Shown here: positions 21,341-29,965 of the stretch, one piece after another
Layout: each line of letters starts with the position of its first letter
Numbering within the stretch: the first letter of the stretch is position 1
DNA from: Rhodocyclales bacterium
Lineage (GTDB): Bacteria; Pseudomonadota; Gammaproteobacteria; Burkholderiales; Rhodocyclaceae
DNA length: 64,000 bases
Assembly (NCBI GenBank): GCA_016177805.1
Contig: JACOUN010000054.1
Coordinates: forward strand, 1 to 64,000
Reading direction: 5' to 3'
Made by a program: the position numbers and the translations under genes
The notes under the pieces: model-generated
The model's database searches: none
What the model saw: only the letters and a program-made list of their open reading frames with translations
Told to the model about the DNA's origin: nothing

Positions 21341-23029
21341 TCACTGGCGTGTGGGTGCCACGGATGCAACTTCGGCGCTGTCGTCGGCACTCGCCTGCTT
21401 CACTCTTGTTTCGCGGCGCTTGCGCCGGTCTATCAACGGTACGCACATCTTGTCGTTGTAGTAGATGACCTGGCAGTCCATGCAATAGTGGCACTCGTTG
21501 GCATTGATCTCGCCGGTCGGACGAATTGCCCGCACCGGACAGCGGCTGGCACAGACCTGACAGGGCGTACCGCACTCCTTGCGCCGGCGCAGCCACCAGT
21601 CGAACAGACGGAACCGTCCGGGAATGGCCAGCGCCGCGCCCAGCGGACACAGGTACTTGCAGAAGAACTTGCGGTTGAACAGCGACAGCACGATGAGCGC
21701 CAGCGCATACGTCACGAACGGCCACTCGCGATCGAAGCGCATGGATATCACCGTCTTGAAAGGCTCGACCTCGGCGTATAGCGCCGCTTCCGCCAGTGAC
21801 TGCATCGACACGCCGAACAGCATGATCAGGATCACGTACTTCACCGCGATCAGCCTTTCATGCACCGCGTCGCTGAACTCCCACTGCGGGAGCTTCAGCC
21901 GCCGCGATACGATCAGCATCAATTCCTGCAATGCACCAAACGGGCACAGCCAGCCGCAATAGACCCCCCTGCCCCACAACAGCAAGGTCACCGCGACGAA
22001 CGACCACAGAATGAACAGCATCGGGTCGATCAGGAAGGTCTCCCAACGGAAACCGTGCATCGCCGCGTTAACGAAGGTCAGCACGTTGATCACGGACAAC
22101 TGGGCCAGTCCCCACCAACCGAGAAAGAACAGCGCATACACATTGAAACCGGTGCGCACCCGGATCAGCGCGTTGGGATGGCGCGCAAGCCAGTCCTGGA
22201 ACATCAGGATAAAGGTGAGCGCCACCAGACCGACTAGCAAGACGCCGATCTCGAACACCCGCTGATGCCAGATGGCAACCCAGACCGGCTCCTCGCCCGG
22301 ACTGTTCCAGCGCCCGCCCAGCGCGGCCCCGGTCAGGGCGGCGGCGCTGGGCGCCGCATCGAGACGCGTTGCGGTCCGCATGGTGGGGGACTCCGAGGGC
22401 GCGGCGATCGTCACGACCGGAGGACGTGTGCTCGCCGCCACCCCGTCCGGCGCTTCACCCCCTTCGCCAACCGGCCCGATACCTCGTGACATTGCGAACT
22501 CGCCCGCCGCGCGCATCACGGTTGCATTTTCGACCATGACGGTAATGGTCGCCCCGGAAATGCCGTCTATCGCCAGATGCCCTGGGCGCGGCGCCCCGAT
22601 CACGACCTTGTCGTGGGCCGACTTGCCCTGGTACTGGGCAACGTAGCGTGCCAGGCGCTCTTCGGTAATGCCCACCGCCAGTATCGGCTCCTCATGCTGC
22701 ACGATGGCCAGGCCGGCAATGCGCCCGTCCATGCTGATGCCTATCAGGGTGTTGATCGGGCGCCCCGAATAGGCGGGAATGCGCAGCACGTCGTTGGTGA
22801 AGAACACGTATCCGATCTGGGCTCCATTGCGCGTCACAGGGGCCGCGGGTGGCGTACCGCCAAAGTCGCCGAACGCATCGGCTTCCGGAAAGATGGATCT
22901 CACCTGCGGGAAAACCGCCGCCACATCAGCCGCATGCAGCGGCGTGCGCGCGCATAGCAGCGCGACCACAAGAACACCTAGCAAACGGGCAATTGACATC
23001 ATTGGAAGCGTGAGACCATGGACAATCAT
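21341..23029 (-). CDS. NosR/NirI-family membrane flavo-iron-sulfur protein
   Basis: Members of this family support expression or electron supply of nitrous oxide reductase (NosR) or nitrite reductase (NirI). An N-terminal signal/anchor is followed by a periplasmic FMN-binding domain with the flavin attachment motif SGATIT (in DGISGATITVMVENA), several helices, two cytoplasmic CxxxCP motifs (CGWLCPFGALQE and CKYLCPLGAALA) and two 4Fe-4S cysteine clusters (CGTPCQVCASRCP and CHYCMDCQ). At about 562 residues it is shorter than typical NosR. Its position directly upstream of nirS on the same strand favours a NirI-like role. The ATG at 23029 is uncertain; starts at 23089 and 23002 are possible. Confidence 0.85.
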   Translation of the reverse strand: MIVHGLTLPMMSIARLLGVLVVALLCARTPLHAADVAAVFPQVRSIFPEADAFGDFGGTPPAAPVTRNGAQIGYVFFTNDVLRIPAYSGRPINTLIGISMDGRIAGLAIVQHEEPILAVGITEERLARYVAQYQGKSAHDKVVIGAPRPGHLAIDGISGATITVMVENATVMRAAGEFAMSRGIGPVGEGGEAPDGVAASTRPPVVTIAAPSESPTMRTATRLDAAPSAAALTGAALGGRWNSPGEEPVWVAIWHQRVFEIGVLLVGLVALTFILMFQDWLARHPNALIRVRTGFNVYALFFLGWWGLAQLSVINVLTFVNAAMHGFRWETFLIDPMLFILWSFVAVTLLLWGRGVYCGWLCPFGALQELMLIVSRRLKLPQWEFSDAVHERLIAVKYVILIMLFGVSMQSLAEAALYAEVEPFKTVISMRFDREWPFVTYALALIVLSLFNRKFFCKYLCPLGAALAIPGRFRLFDWWLRRRKECGTPCQVCASRCPVRAIRPTGEINANECHYCMDCQVIYYNDKMCVPLIDRRKRRETRVKQASADDSAEVASVAPTRQ

Positions 23030-23187
23030 TTTTTCATAATAACCCTGGCGCGGGCGCGCATACACGCGATATCGCGCGAATCGACGCAACCACGCCCCCG
23101 CGCCGCGCGCGCAGGTTTGGGGTTAAGATGAAGCCGCAGTGAGATGTCGCGGTCTGGTCGACTTTGATTCCTTACAAGGGGGCACAA

Positions 23188-23763
23188 ATGAGCTGGATAG
23201 AACTTCCTCGCATGATCGTTTCTTCCCATGCCGGATGGGACAAGGTGGAACGCACCCACCCGTCGGCACGCGCGATGTTCCTGCGGCTGGTGTTGCCGAT
23301 GTCGCTGTTACCGCCCGCCATGATCCTGTTTGCCGCATCCCACGTCGGCGCCGAGCGCTTTCCGGGAGTGGCGTTCGAGACCTGGATCCTGCTCGCGGCA
23401 GCGTTCCTGGTGCTTGAGTTGCTGAGCGTGCCGGCGATGGCATGGATCATACGCATGGTCGCCTCCGACAAGGGCGCGCGTACCGACGAACATGACGCGT
23501 TCATGGTCGCGGCCATCGCCCCGGTGCCGTTGTGGCTGTCGTCGCTGGTACTGCTGCAAAGCCACGTGTGGCTTATCGTCGTGGTGCCGCTGCTGGCCAT
23601 GGCCGCATCCGCCGGACTGATCCGCCACGGCGTGGAAAGGATGTTGCACGTCGACGAAGAAGTGGCCGCCGAAGAGTTGTCCATGATCGTGATCACCATA
23701 GGCATTCTTGCCTGGATGGTCCTGATAGGCATCGTGCTGTTGCCCGCGCTCATGCACGGCTGA
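23188..23763 (+). CDS. Yip1-family integral membrane protein
   Basis: 191 residues with about five hydrophobic helices (LVLPMSLLPPAMILFAAS, WILLAAAFLVLELLSVPAM, PLWLSSLVLL, LIVVVPLLAMAASAGLI, VITIGILAWMVLIGIVLLP). The pattern, with an acidic loop after helix 3, fits the bacterial Yip1 domain. The ATG at 23188 is preceded by AAGGGGG. No partner or function is evident. Confidence 0.7.
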   Translation: MSWIELPRMIVSSHAGWDKVERTHPSARAMFLRLVLPMSLLPPAMILFAASHVGAERFPGVAFETWILLAAAFLVLELLSVPAMAWIIRMVASDKGARTDEHDAFMVAAIAPVPLWLSSLVLLQSHVWLIVVVPLLAMAASAGLIRHGVERMLHVDEEVAAEELSMIVITIGILAWMVLIGIVLLPALMHG

Positions 23764-23836
23764 GCATCCCGCGCGAGGCCGCCGTTGTCGCGCCCCGCCA
23801 TGGGGCGTATGCTGCGCCGCTTTGAGCGGGGAAGAC

Positions 23837-25051
23837 ATGGCGGCAGCAGCATCCCGTTTTGACGTCGTCGTGATCGGGGCCGGCGCGGCCGGCATGATGT
23901 GCGCCGCTCAGGCCGGCATGCGCGGGCGCAAGGTCCTGCTGGTCGACCACGCCACGCGGCTGGGCGAAAAAATCCGCATCTCGGGCGGCGGGCGCTGCAA
24001 TTTCACCAATCGGCGCGTCGCACCCGACAACTACCTCAGCCAGAACCCGCACTTCACCCGCTCCGCCCTCAGTCGCTATGGCCCGGCCGACTTCATCGCG
24101 TTGGTCGATCGCTACCGCATCGCGTGGCACGAACGTTCGCACGGACAACTGTTCTGCGACGACTCGGCGCAGGCCATCATCGACATGCTGCGCGGCGAAT
24201 GCGCTGACGGCGGAGTCGAATGGGCCACTCCGGTCGAGATCAGGGCGGTACGGAAGATCGCCGGTGACGCGGGCGTCTATGAAGTCGTCACCAGCGCCGG
24301 CACCTATTCATGCGCGAGCCTGGTGGTCGCCACGGGAGGGCTGGCGATTCCCGGCATCGGCGCGACACCGTTCGGATATCGCATCGCCGAGCAGTTCGGC
24401 GTGCCTGTGGTCCCACCCCGCCCGGCGCTGGTGCCGCTCACCCTGCCCCCCGAAACACTGGAACGCCTCAAACCACTCGCCGGCGCATCGCTGGAAGTCG
24501 AAGCCAGCAGCAACGGACGCAGCTTTCGCGAAGCCTTGCTGATCACTCATCGTGGCCTGTCCGGACCGGTCGTGCTGCAGGTTTCGAGCTACTGGCAGGC
24601 ACAGGCCTGGCGCGACGGCGAATGGGACCCGGTGCATATCGATCTGCTGCCCGGTTGCGATGTCGCCGCGTGGCTCGCCGGGCACGCCGCTGACCGCGCC
24701 CTGCTCGCCAACCTGCTGGCCGAACGCCTGCCGCGCCGCTTCGCCCACGCCTGGTGCGCGCTGCATGGCTGGGAGCGCCCGCTCAACCAGTTCCGCCCCG
24801 CCGAGATCAAGCACATCGCCGCCACCCTGACCGACTGGTGCATCGTGCCATCCGGTACCCAGGGCTACGCCAAGGCCGAAGTCACGCTGGGCGGCGTGGA
24901 CACGCGAGCCCTGTCATCCAAGACCATGGAAGCCACCCGCTGCAAGGGCTTGTACTTCATCGGTGAAGTCGTGGACGTGACCGGCCATCTGGGGGGGTAC
25001 AACTTTCAGTGGGCGTGGTCGTCGGGTTTTGCCGCTGCTCAGTTCGTCTGA
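23837..25051 (+). CDS. NAD(P)/FAD-dependent oxidoreductase, HI0933/YhiN (BaiN-like) family
   Basis: 404-residue flavoprotein. The N-terminal FAD dinucleotide fold is VVVIGAGAAGMMCAAQA, followed by the family motif GEKIRISGGGRCNFTN. The C-terminal end has GLYFIGEVVDVTGHLGGYNFQWAWSSG, both typical of HI0933-like proteins. The reaction is undefined for most members. The ATG at 23837 follows GGGGAAG; a TTG at 23822 would add five residues. Its 3' end overlaps the convergent MFS gene by 13 bases. Confidence 0.92.
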   Translation: MAAAASRFDVVVIGAGAAGMMCAAQAGMRGRKVLLVDHATRLGEKIRISGGGRCNFTNRRVAPDNYLSQNPHFTRSALSRYGPADFIALVDRYRIAWHERSHGQLFCDDSAQAIIDMLRGECADGGVEWATPVEIRAVRKIAGDAGVYEVVTSAGTYSCASLVVATGGLAIPGIGATPFGYRIAEQFGVPVVPPRPALVPLTLPPETLERLKPLAGASLEVEASSNGRSFREALLITHRGLSGPVVLQVSSYWQAQAWRDGEWDPVHIDLLPGCDVAAWLAGHAADRALLANLLAERLPRRFAHAWCALHGWERPLNQFRPAEIKHIAATLTDWCIVPSGTQGYAKAEVTLGGVDTRALSSKTMEATRCKGLYFIGEVVDVTGHLGGYNFQWAWSSGFAAAQFV

Positions 25052-26268
25052 GCCGGGGCGCGCCGGTCCCGTACCAGCAGCGGCACCAGCGTCAGCGCCT
25101 GCAGCACGATCAAGCCGGCGAACGCCGCGCGCAGTGAAGCGGCATCCGACCAACCCGCCCCGCGCAAGCCGTCCAGCACCAACCCCAGCCCCCACTGCAC
25201 GCTGAATGCACCGATGAAGGCCATCAGGTTGATCGCGGTGCTGACGCGCCCGAAGGCATCTTTTGGAAAATGCGTCGCGGTGGCGATGTAGGCTTGCGCG
25301 TTGACTGCCGACAGCACTCCGAGCAGAAACCACGGCAATGCCGCCGAACCGGCGTTGGTGAGTATCAGCAGTTGCACCACCAGCATTCCGGAGAACCCGT
25401 ACTGCACCAGCTTGCGTGGCATCACGCCGCGCGCGGTCAGGCGCGCGCCCAACATGCCTATCGCCAGTTGGCCCGTCAGCATCCCGATGTTGAGCACCAT
25501 CAGCGTCGCGGCCGCCTCGCTCAACGACATGCCGTTCATCGTCATCATCCACGGCACGGCCCACAGGCTCTGCAGGGCCATGAAGCCCCCGGTAAACATC
25601 ATCACCGAACTGGCAAAGCGCAGGAAAGCCGGGGCCACGAAGATATGCACTACCGAACGCAATGCCTGCGGCACCGTGTCTCGCGATGCGTGCGCGGCCT
25701 CGTCCGGCACCACGATGAAGATGAATGCGGCGATGCTCACCGCCACCGCCGCGATGATCCAGAACACCCCCCGCCACCCCAATGCCGGCAGCAAGAGTTC
25801 GACCGGCGCGCTCGCGGTCAACGCCCCCAGCGCACCCGCGGCCATGATGAAACCGGTCATCGAACTCTGGCGCTCGGGTGGGTACCACATCGCGAATCCC
25901 TTGAGCCCGGCCATCAGGCACGCCGACACCCCCAGGCCGATGAGACTGCGGGAAAACGCGAGTTGCGTCAGTGATTCACCCAGCGCGAAGGACGCCGCGC
26001 CCAGCGCCGCCAGAATCAACAACCCTCCCTCCACCCGGCGCGGGCCGTAGCGGTCCAGCGCGATTCCGAGTGGAATCTGGGCGGCGCCGAAGGTGATGAA
26101 GTAGGCGCTCGTGAGCAGCCCCAGATCGGCCGCCGACAGCGTCAGTTCGCGCGTCAGGTCGGGCGAGATCACCGCGTTGACGGTGCGCACCAGATACGAA
26201 AGGTAGTACCCCATGGCAAACGGCAGGAACAACGTCGCCCAGGTGTTGGGTCTTGAACAGGGGGTCAT
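25039..26268 (-). CDS. Major facilitator superfamily transporter
   Basis: About 409 residues, 12 predicted helices. The first helix is LPFAMGYYLSYLVRTVNAVI and the motif-A region is GIALDRYGPRRVEGG. It lacks the NarK nitrate signatures. The ATG at 26268 starts just before the first helix; a GTG at 26310 would add 14 residues. It is divergent from the hemerythrin gene and shares the intergenic region holding an FNR/Dnr box, so anaerobic control of this gene is also possible. Confidence 0.82.
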   Translation of the reverse strand: MTPCSRPNTWATLFLPFAMGYYLSYLVRTVNAVISPDLTRELTLSAADLGLLTSAYFITFGAAQIPLGIALDRYGPRRVEGGLLILAALGAASFALGESLTQLAFSRSLIGLGVSACLMAGLKGFAMWYPPERQSSMTGFIMAAGALGALTASAPVELLLPALGWRGVFWIIAAVAVSIAAFIFIVVPDEAAHASRDTVPQALRSVVHIFVAPAFLRFASSVMMFTGGFMALQSLWAVPWMMTMNGMSLSEAAATLMVLNIGMLTGQLAIGMLGARLTARGVMPRKLVQYGFSGMLVVQLLILTNAGSAALPWFLLGVLSAVNAQAYIATATHFPKDAFGRVSTAINLMAFIGAFSVQWGLGLVLDGLRGAGWSDAASLRAAFAGLIVLQALTLVPLLVRDRRAPAQTN

Positions 26269-26327
26269 GGGAACGCCAAATGTTACGGATTCGTGCTGCG
26301 GTGCAACCACGAATTGAATCAGGAGTG

Positions 26328-26341
26328 TTGATAGACATCAA
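26328..26341. promoter_or_regulatory. FNR/Dnr-family binding site, consensus match, upstream of hemerythrin
   Basis: TTGAT-AGAC-ATCAA is an exact match to the FNR/Anr/Dnr consensus. It is centred about 60 bases before both the hemerythrin start at 26395 and the divergent MFS start at 26268. An AAAATA sequence near 26363-26369 could serve as -10 for a class II promoter toward hemerythrin. Confidence 0.82.
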
Positions 26342-26394
26342 GGCGCGCAATACCCATGACCGCAAAATAGCGCCATCACACTGGAGACCAAAAC

Positions 26395-26847
26395 ATGACA
26401 AGCATCACTGAACTGATGACCCACGATCATCGCGCCTGTGACGAAGTGTTCGCAACGATAGAGACCGCCGTCGCCAAAGGCGACTGGGACAAGGCCGGCG
26501 CCGCACTGACCGCCTTCGGGGAGGCGCTGGAGGCGCACCTGAGCGCCGAGGAAACCACCATCTTCCCGCGTTTCGAGTCGGCCTCCGGCATGGTCGACGG
26601 CCCGACGCGCATGATGCGCATGGAGCACACCGAGATGCGCCGTGGCCTGGACAACATGCGTGACGCGCTGGAACGCAAGGACGCCGACGATCTGTCCGGC
26701 GAAGCCGAAACCCTGCTGATCCTGATGCAACAGCACAACATGAAGGAAGAGAACATTCTCTACCCGATGTGCGACAACCACCTGTCCGGCGAAATGGCCA
26801 CGCTCGGCCCGAAGATCACCAGTCAGCTCAAGGCCTCCGGCGCATGA
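26395..26847 (+). CDS. Hemerythrin-like (HHE) domain protein
   Basis: 150 residues, a four-helix bundle with the di-iron ligand pattern: H12 (THDHRAC), H48 and E52/E53 (EAHLSAEE), H78 (MEHTEM), H114 and E118/E119 (QQHNMKEENILYPM). Such proteins bind oxygen or NO, or help protect or repair iron centres. It follows a consensus FNR/Dnr box and GGAG. Its stop overlaps the DUF2249 start (ATGA), so the two are translationally coupled. The set suggests handling of NO from nirS; this is inference. Confidence 0.9.
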   Translation: MTSITELMTHDHRACDEVFATIETAVAKGDWDKAGAALTAFGEALEAHLSAEETTIFPRFESASGMVDGPTRMMRMEHTEMRRGLDNMRDALERKDADDLSGEAETLLILMQQHNMKEENILYPMCDNHLSGEMATLGPKITSQLKASGA

Positions 26848-27059
26848 GCACGGTGGTCGACGCGCGCGGGCTCGAACCGCCAGAGCCTCTGGAAAGAGCC
26901 ATGGAGGCACTGGCGGACCTGCCCACGGGCGGACATCTGACCGTGTTGCTCGACCGCATGCCGTGGCCGTTCCTGCGTATCCTGGACCGGGACGGCTACA
27001 AGTACGAGCACCAGATCCGCGACGACGGCACGGTAGAGATCGGAATCACCGCGCCATGA
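26844..27059 (+). CDS. DUF2249 domain protein
   Basis: 71 residues beginning STVVDARGLEPPEPLERAMEALADL and containing LTVLLDRMPWPFLRIL, typical of small DUF2249 proteins. These often lie next to hemerythrins, NnrS or nitrite reductase genes and are predicted to act in electron transfer or NO metabolism, but no activity is proven. The ATG at 26844 overlaps the hemerythrin stop by four bases. Confidence 0.85.
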   Translation: MSTVVDARGLEPPEPLERAMEALADLPTGGHLTVLLDRMPWPFLRILDRDGYKYEHQIRDDGTVEIGITAP

Positions 27060-27082
27060 TCCTGGATTCCTCGGCTGGACGT

Positions 27083-27193
27083 GCCCGAGTGTGCGGTTTT
27101 GGGGCTGGCTGGCAAGGCGCGACGACGCGGCATGGTCGTTCCCTGCAAGGAGGAGTAACGCAGCCAGGCGGTCCCAAAACCGTGCAATCGGGT
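27083..27193. repeat. MITE-like inverted-repeat element, copy 1
   Basis: A 111-base element with 31-base imperfect terminal inverted repeats (27083-27113 and 27163-27193, 23 of 31 matching, including CGGTTTTGGG/CCCAAAACCG). The core (27111-27166) has GGCAAGGCGCGA and AACGCAGCCA, which recur in the element at 61881-62047. It fills most of the gap between DUF2249 and the NnrS-like gene. No ORF of note lies inside. Confidence 0.75.
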
Positions 27194-27295
27194 ACGTAGC
27201 GCGCTCATTCGTTCGGTGATCGCTAACGGAGCCAAAAATGTCAGCATTCACGCACCATCCAAACAAGCTACAAGCGGTCAGCCGAGGAATCTAGG

Positions 27296-28561
27296 ATGAA
27301 CATGGCCGCCGGCAACGCGCTCGGCTACGAAGCCGCGCCCGCCTTTTCCGCACCGCTGCGCTTCTTCCTGACCGCGCCGCTGTTCGGCGTGCTGGCGGGG
27401 GTGCTGTTGCTGGTCATGCCGGAGCTGCTGGAGTCGCGCTGGACTCCGGGCGCCCTGGCGCTGACCCACCTGGTCACGGTGGGCTTCATGCTGACCGTCA
27501 TGCTGGGCGCCATGTTCCAGATCCTGCCGGTGGTGGCCGGGGCACCAATACCGGCCACCACCGTGGTCGCCACCATCGTCCACCTGTTGATGAGCGCCGG
27601 CGCGGTCGCGCTGGTGTGGGGGCTGGGCGCACCGGCGCCCGACGTGCTGGTCATCGCGGTGTGGTTGCTCGGCGCCGGCTGCGCGGTATTCTTCGTTGCC
27701 GCCGCGATTGCATTGCTGCGCGTCCCCATCACCCAGGCGACACCGCGCGACATGCGTTTTGCCCTGATCGGGCTGGGGATCGCGATCCTGCTCGGCCTGA
27801 CCCTGGCGATGATCATCGCACGCGGACTCGCCCTGCCGCTCGTACCATTGCTCAAGCTGCACGTGGGCTGGGCGTGGCTGGGGGGCGTCGGCATGCTGCT
27901 GGGCGCTACGGCCTGGATCGTGGTGCCGATGTTCCAGATCACCCCACCCTACCCGGCGGCGCTGACGCGCTACTGGGCCTTCGCCACGTTCACCACGCTC
28001 CTGATCTGGAGCGCCACGGTGATGTACGAGCTGACCTCGATCGAGTTCGTGATCGTGATCGCGCTGGTGGCGCTTGCGGGCGCGTTCATAGGCAACACCC
28101 TTGCCCTGCAGCGACGTTCGCGCAAGTCGATACCCGACATCACCCAGCGGGCCTTCCAGCTCGGGCTGGGGAGCCTGATCGCGGGGCTGATCTGCATACT
28201 GGTTTCGTATCACTCGGACAGCCCGCTGTGGCCGGTACTGTCCGGGGTGCTGATCCTGCATGGCGGCTTCATCAGCGTGATGCTGGGCATGCTCTACAAG
28301 ATCGTGCCCTTCCTCGCCTGGCTGCACCTCACCCAGGCCGGAGTGCGGGCGCCGAACATGAAAAAGCTGCAGCCGGATGCGCCGGTGCGCAAGCAGTTGA
28401 TCGCCCACGCGATCACGTTGGCGGCACTGATCGTCGCCACCCTCGGCGTCAGCGCCTGGGCGGGCCGTATCGCCGGCATGCTGATGACCATCGAGTTCGC
28501 ATGGTTGCTGAACAACATGATCAACGTCATACGCGCGTACCGGCGCGCCGGCAGTGCCTGA
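27296..28561 (+). CDS. NnrS-like / haem-copper-oxidase-subunit-I-like multi-pass membrane protein
   Basis: 421 residues with about 12 hydrophobic helices. Histidines sit within or next to helices in patterns reminiscent of NnrS and of subunit I of haem-copper oxidases: THLVTVGFMLTVMLGAMFQI, LLKLHVGWAWLGG and LHGGFISVMLGMLYKIVPFL. It follows hemerythrin and DUF2249 in the same direction, which supports a role in nitric oxide or nitrite response. The start follows GAGGAATCTAGG. The exact family is uncertain; NnrS is the closest label I can give. Confidence 0.72.
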   Translation: MNMAAGNALGYEAAPAFSAPLRFFLTAPLFGVLAGVLLLVMPELLESRWTPGALALTHLVTVGFMLTVMLGAMFQILPVVAGAPIPATTVVATIVHLLMSAGAVALVWGLGAPAPDVLVIAVWLLGAGCAVFFVAAAIALLRVPITQATPRDMRFALIGLGIAILLGLTLAMIIARGLALPLVPLLKLHVGWAWLGGVGMLLGATAWIVVPMFQITPPYPAALTRYWAFATFTTLLIWSATVMYELTSIEFVIVIALVALAGAFIGNTLALQRRSRKSIPDITQRAFQLGLGSLIAGLICILVSYHSDSPLWPVLSGVLILHGGFISVMLGMLYKIVPFLAWLHLTQAGVRAPNMKKLQPDAPVRKQLIAHAITLAALIVATLGVSAWAGRIAGMLMTIEFAWLLNNMINVIRAYRRAGSA

Positions 28562-28570
28562 GGCCACCCT

Positions 28571-28595
28571 CTGAACGGCGCAGTGCCGCGTTCAG
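28571..28595. terminator. Hairpin between convergent genes
   Basis: CTGAACG at 28571-28577 pairs with CGTTCAG at 28589-28595, with an inner GC/GC extension. It overlaps the radA stop codon and may act in both directions, but no T-tract is present. Confidence 0.35.
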
Positions 28596-29965
28596 GACTC
28601 CAGTTCCCGCGCCCGCTCTATCGCCTCCTCGATGCGGTCGACCGCAATCACCCGCATCGCACCAACCGACTGTTTAGGCGCGTTGGCCTTGGGAATGATG
28701 GCGGCGGTGAAACCGAGCTTTTCGGCTTCCCTGAGGCGCTCCTGACCGCGCGGCGCGGGCCGGATCTCGCCGGCCAGGCCGACTTCGCCGAACACCACCA
28801 GCGAACGCGGCAGCGAACGGCTGCGCAGCGATGACACGATGGCGAGCGACACCGCCAGATCGGCGGCGGGTTCGACGATCTTTACCCCCCCCACGGCATT
28901 CACGAACACGTCCTGATCGAAGCACACCACCCCGGCGTGGCGGTGCAGCACCGCAAGCAGCATCGCCAGGCGGTTCTGTTCCAGCCCCACGCTCAGACGG
29001 CGCGGATTGGGGCTGTGGGCGGCGTCGACGAGGGCCTGGATCTCGACCAGCAGCGGTCGCGTCCCTTCCTGTGTGACCAGCACCACGCTGCCTGGCACCT
29101 GCTGGCCATGCTGCGACAGGAACAACGCGGAGGGGTTGCTCACGCCGCGCAGGCCGCGCTCGGTCATGGCGAACACGCCCAGTTCGTTCACCGCGCCGAA
29201 GCGGTTCTTGAACGCGCGCACCAGGCGAAAGCTCGAATGCGTATCGCCCTCGAAGTACAGCACGGTGTCCACCATGTGTTCGAGCACGCGCGGCCCGGCC
29301 AGCGTGCCGTCCTTGGTGACGTGCCCGATCAGCACCAGGATGGTGCCGCTCTGCTTGGCGAAACGCGTCAGTTGTGCCGCGCACTCACGCACCTGCGCCA
29401 CCGAGCCCGGTGCGGATTGCAGGACTTCGGAGTACAGCGTCTGGATCGAGTCGATGACCGCGACGCGCGGTGCGGCCTCCTGGAGAATCGCGAGGATGCG
29501 CTCCAGATTGACCTCGGTGAGCAACTGCAGATCCGCCGGGTTGACCTGCAAGCGGCGCGCACGCAACGCGATCTGTTCGCCCGACTCTTCTCCGCTGACG
29601 TAGATCGCGGCGCTGTGAGTCGCCAGGTGCGACAGGGTTTGCAGCAGCAGCGTGGATTTCCCGATACCCGGATCACCGCCGATCAACACCACCCCGCCGC
29701 TGACCAAGCCACCCCCAAGCACCCGGTCGAACTCGTCGTTGCCGGTGGGCAGGCGCGGTTCTTCGCGCGGTTCGAGTTCTGCCAGCGTGTGCAGGCGCGC
29801 GGTCGCGCCCGCCATGCCGGCGTAGCGGCTCGCGGGCGCGACATTCTTTTCCTGCACGCCTTCGGCCAGGGTGTTCCATGCCTTGCAATGCGGGCACTGC
29901 CCCTGCCATTGCGGTGACTGACCACCACATTGGGTGCAGTTGAATACGGTCCTGGCCTTGGCCAT
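28592..29965 (-). CDS. radA: DNA repair protein RadA
   Basis: 457 residues, the usual RadA (Sms) length; a branch-migration ATPase in recombination. The N-terminal zinc finger has C10-TQ-C13 and C24-PH-C27. Walker A is GGDPGIGKSTLL, the KNRFG motif occurs in FKNRFGAVNELGVFAM, and the C-terminal Lon-like domain contains GGVKIVEPAADLAVSLAIVS. The start ATG overlaps the stop of the upstream LysR gene by one base. Confidence 0.96.
   Translation of the reverse strand: MAKARTVFNCTQCGGQSPQWQGQCPHCKAWNTLAEGVQEKNVAPASRYAGMAGATARLHTLAELEPREEPRLPTGNDEFDRVLGGGLVSGGVVLIGGDPGIGKSTLLLQTLSHLATHSAAIYVSGEESGEQIALRARRLQVNPADLQLLTEVNLERILAILQEAAPRVAVIDSIQTLYSEVLQSAPGSVAQVRECAAQLTRFAKQSGTILVLIGHVTKDGTLAGPRVLEHMVDTVLYFEGDTHSSFRLVRAFKNRFGAVNELGVFAMTERGLRGVSNPSALFLSQHGQQVPGSVVLVTQEGTRPLLVEIQALVDAAHSPNPRRLSVGLEQNRLAMLLAVLHRHAGVVCFDQDVFVNAVGGVKIVEPAADLAVSLAIVSSLRSRSLPRSLVVFGEVGLAGEIRPAPRGQERLREAEKLGFTAAIIPKANAPKQSVGAMRVIAVDRIEEAIERARELES

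Noticed and set aside
23029-23187. FNR/Dnr box upstream of the NosR/NirI-like gene
   Set aside because: No TTGAN-type inverted repeat is present in this gap; only GC-rich palindromes of low information were seen.
25039-26268. NarK nitrate/nitrite transporter identity for the MFS gene near the FNR/Dnr box
   Set aside because: The NarK signature motifs are missing, so only a general MFS label is supported.
27060-27295. Possible small gene or tRNA between DUF2249 and the NnrS-like gene
   Set aside because: The region is explained by the inverted-repeat element; no cloverleaf or convincing start was found.
27278-28567. 429-codon minus-strand reading frame opposite the NnrS-like gene
   Set aside because: Gln/His/Arg-rich shadow; the plus strand has clear membrane helices and a ribosome site.
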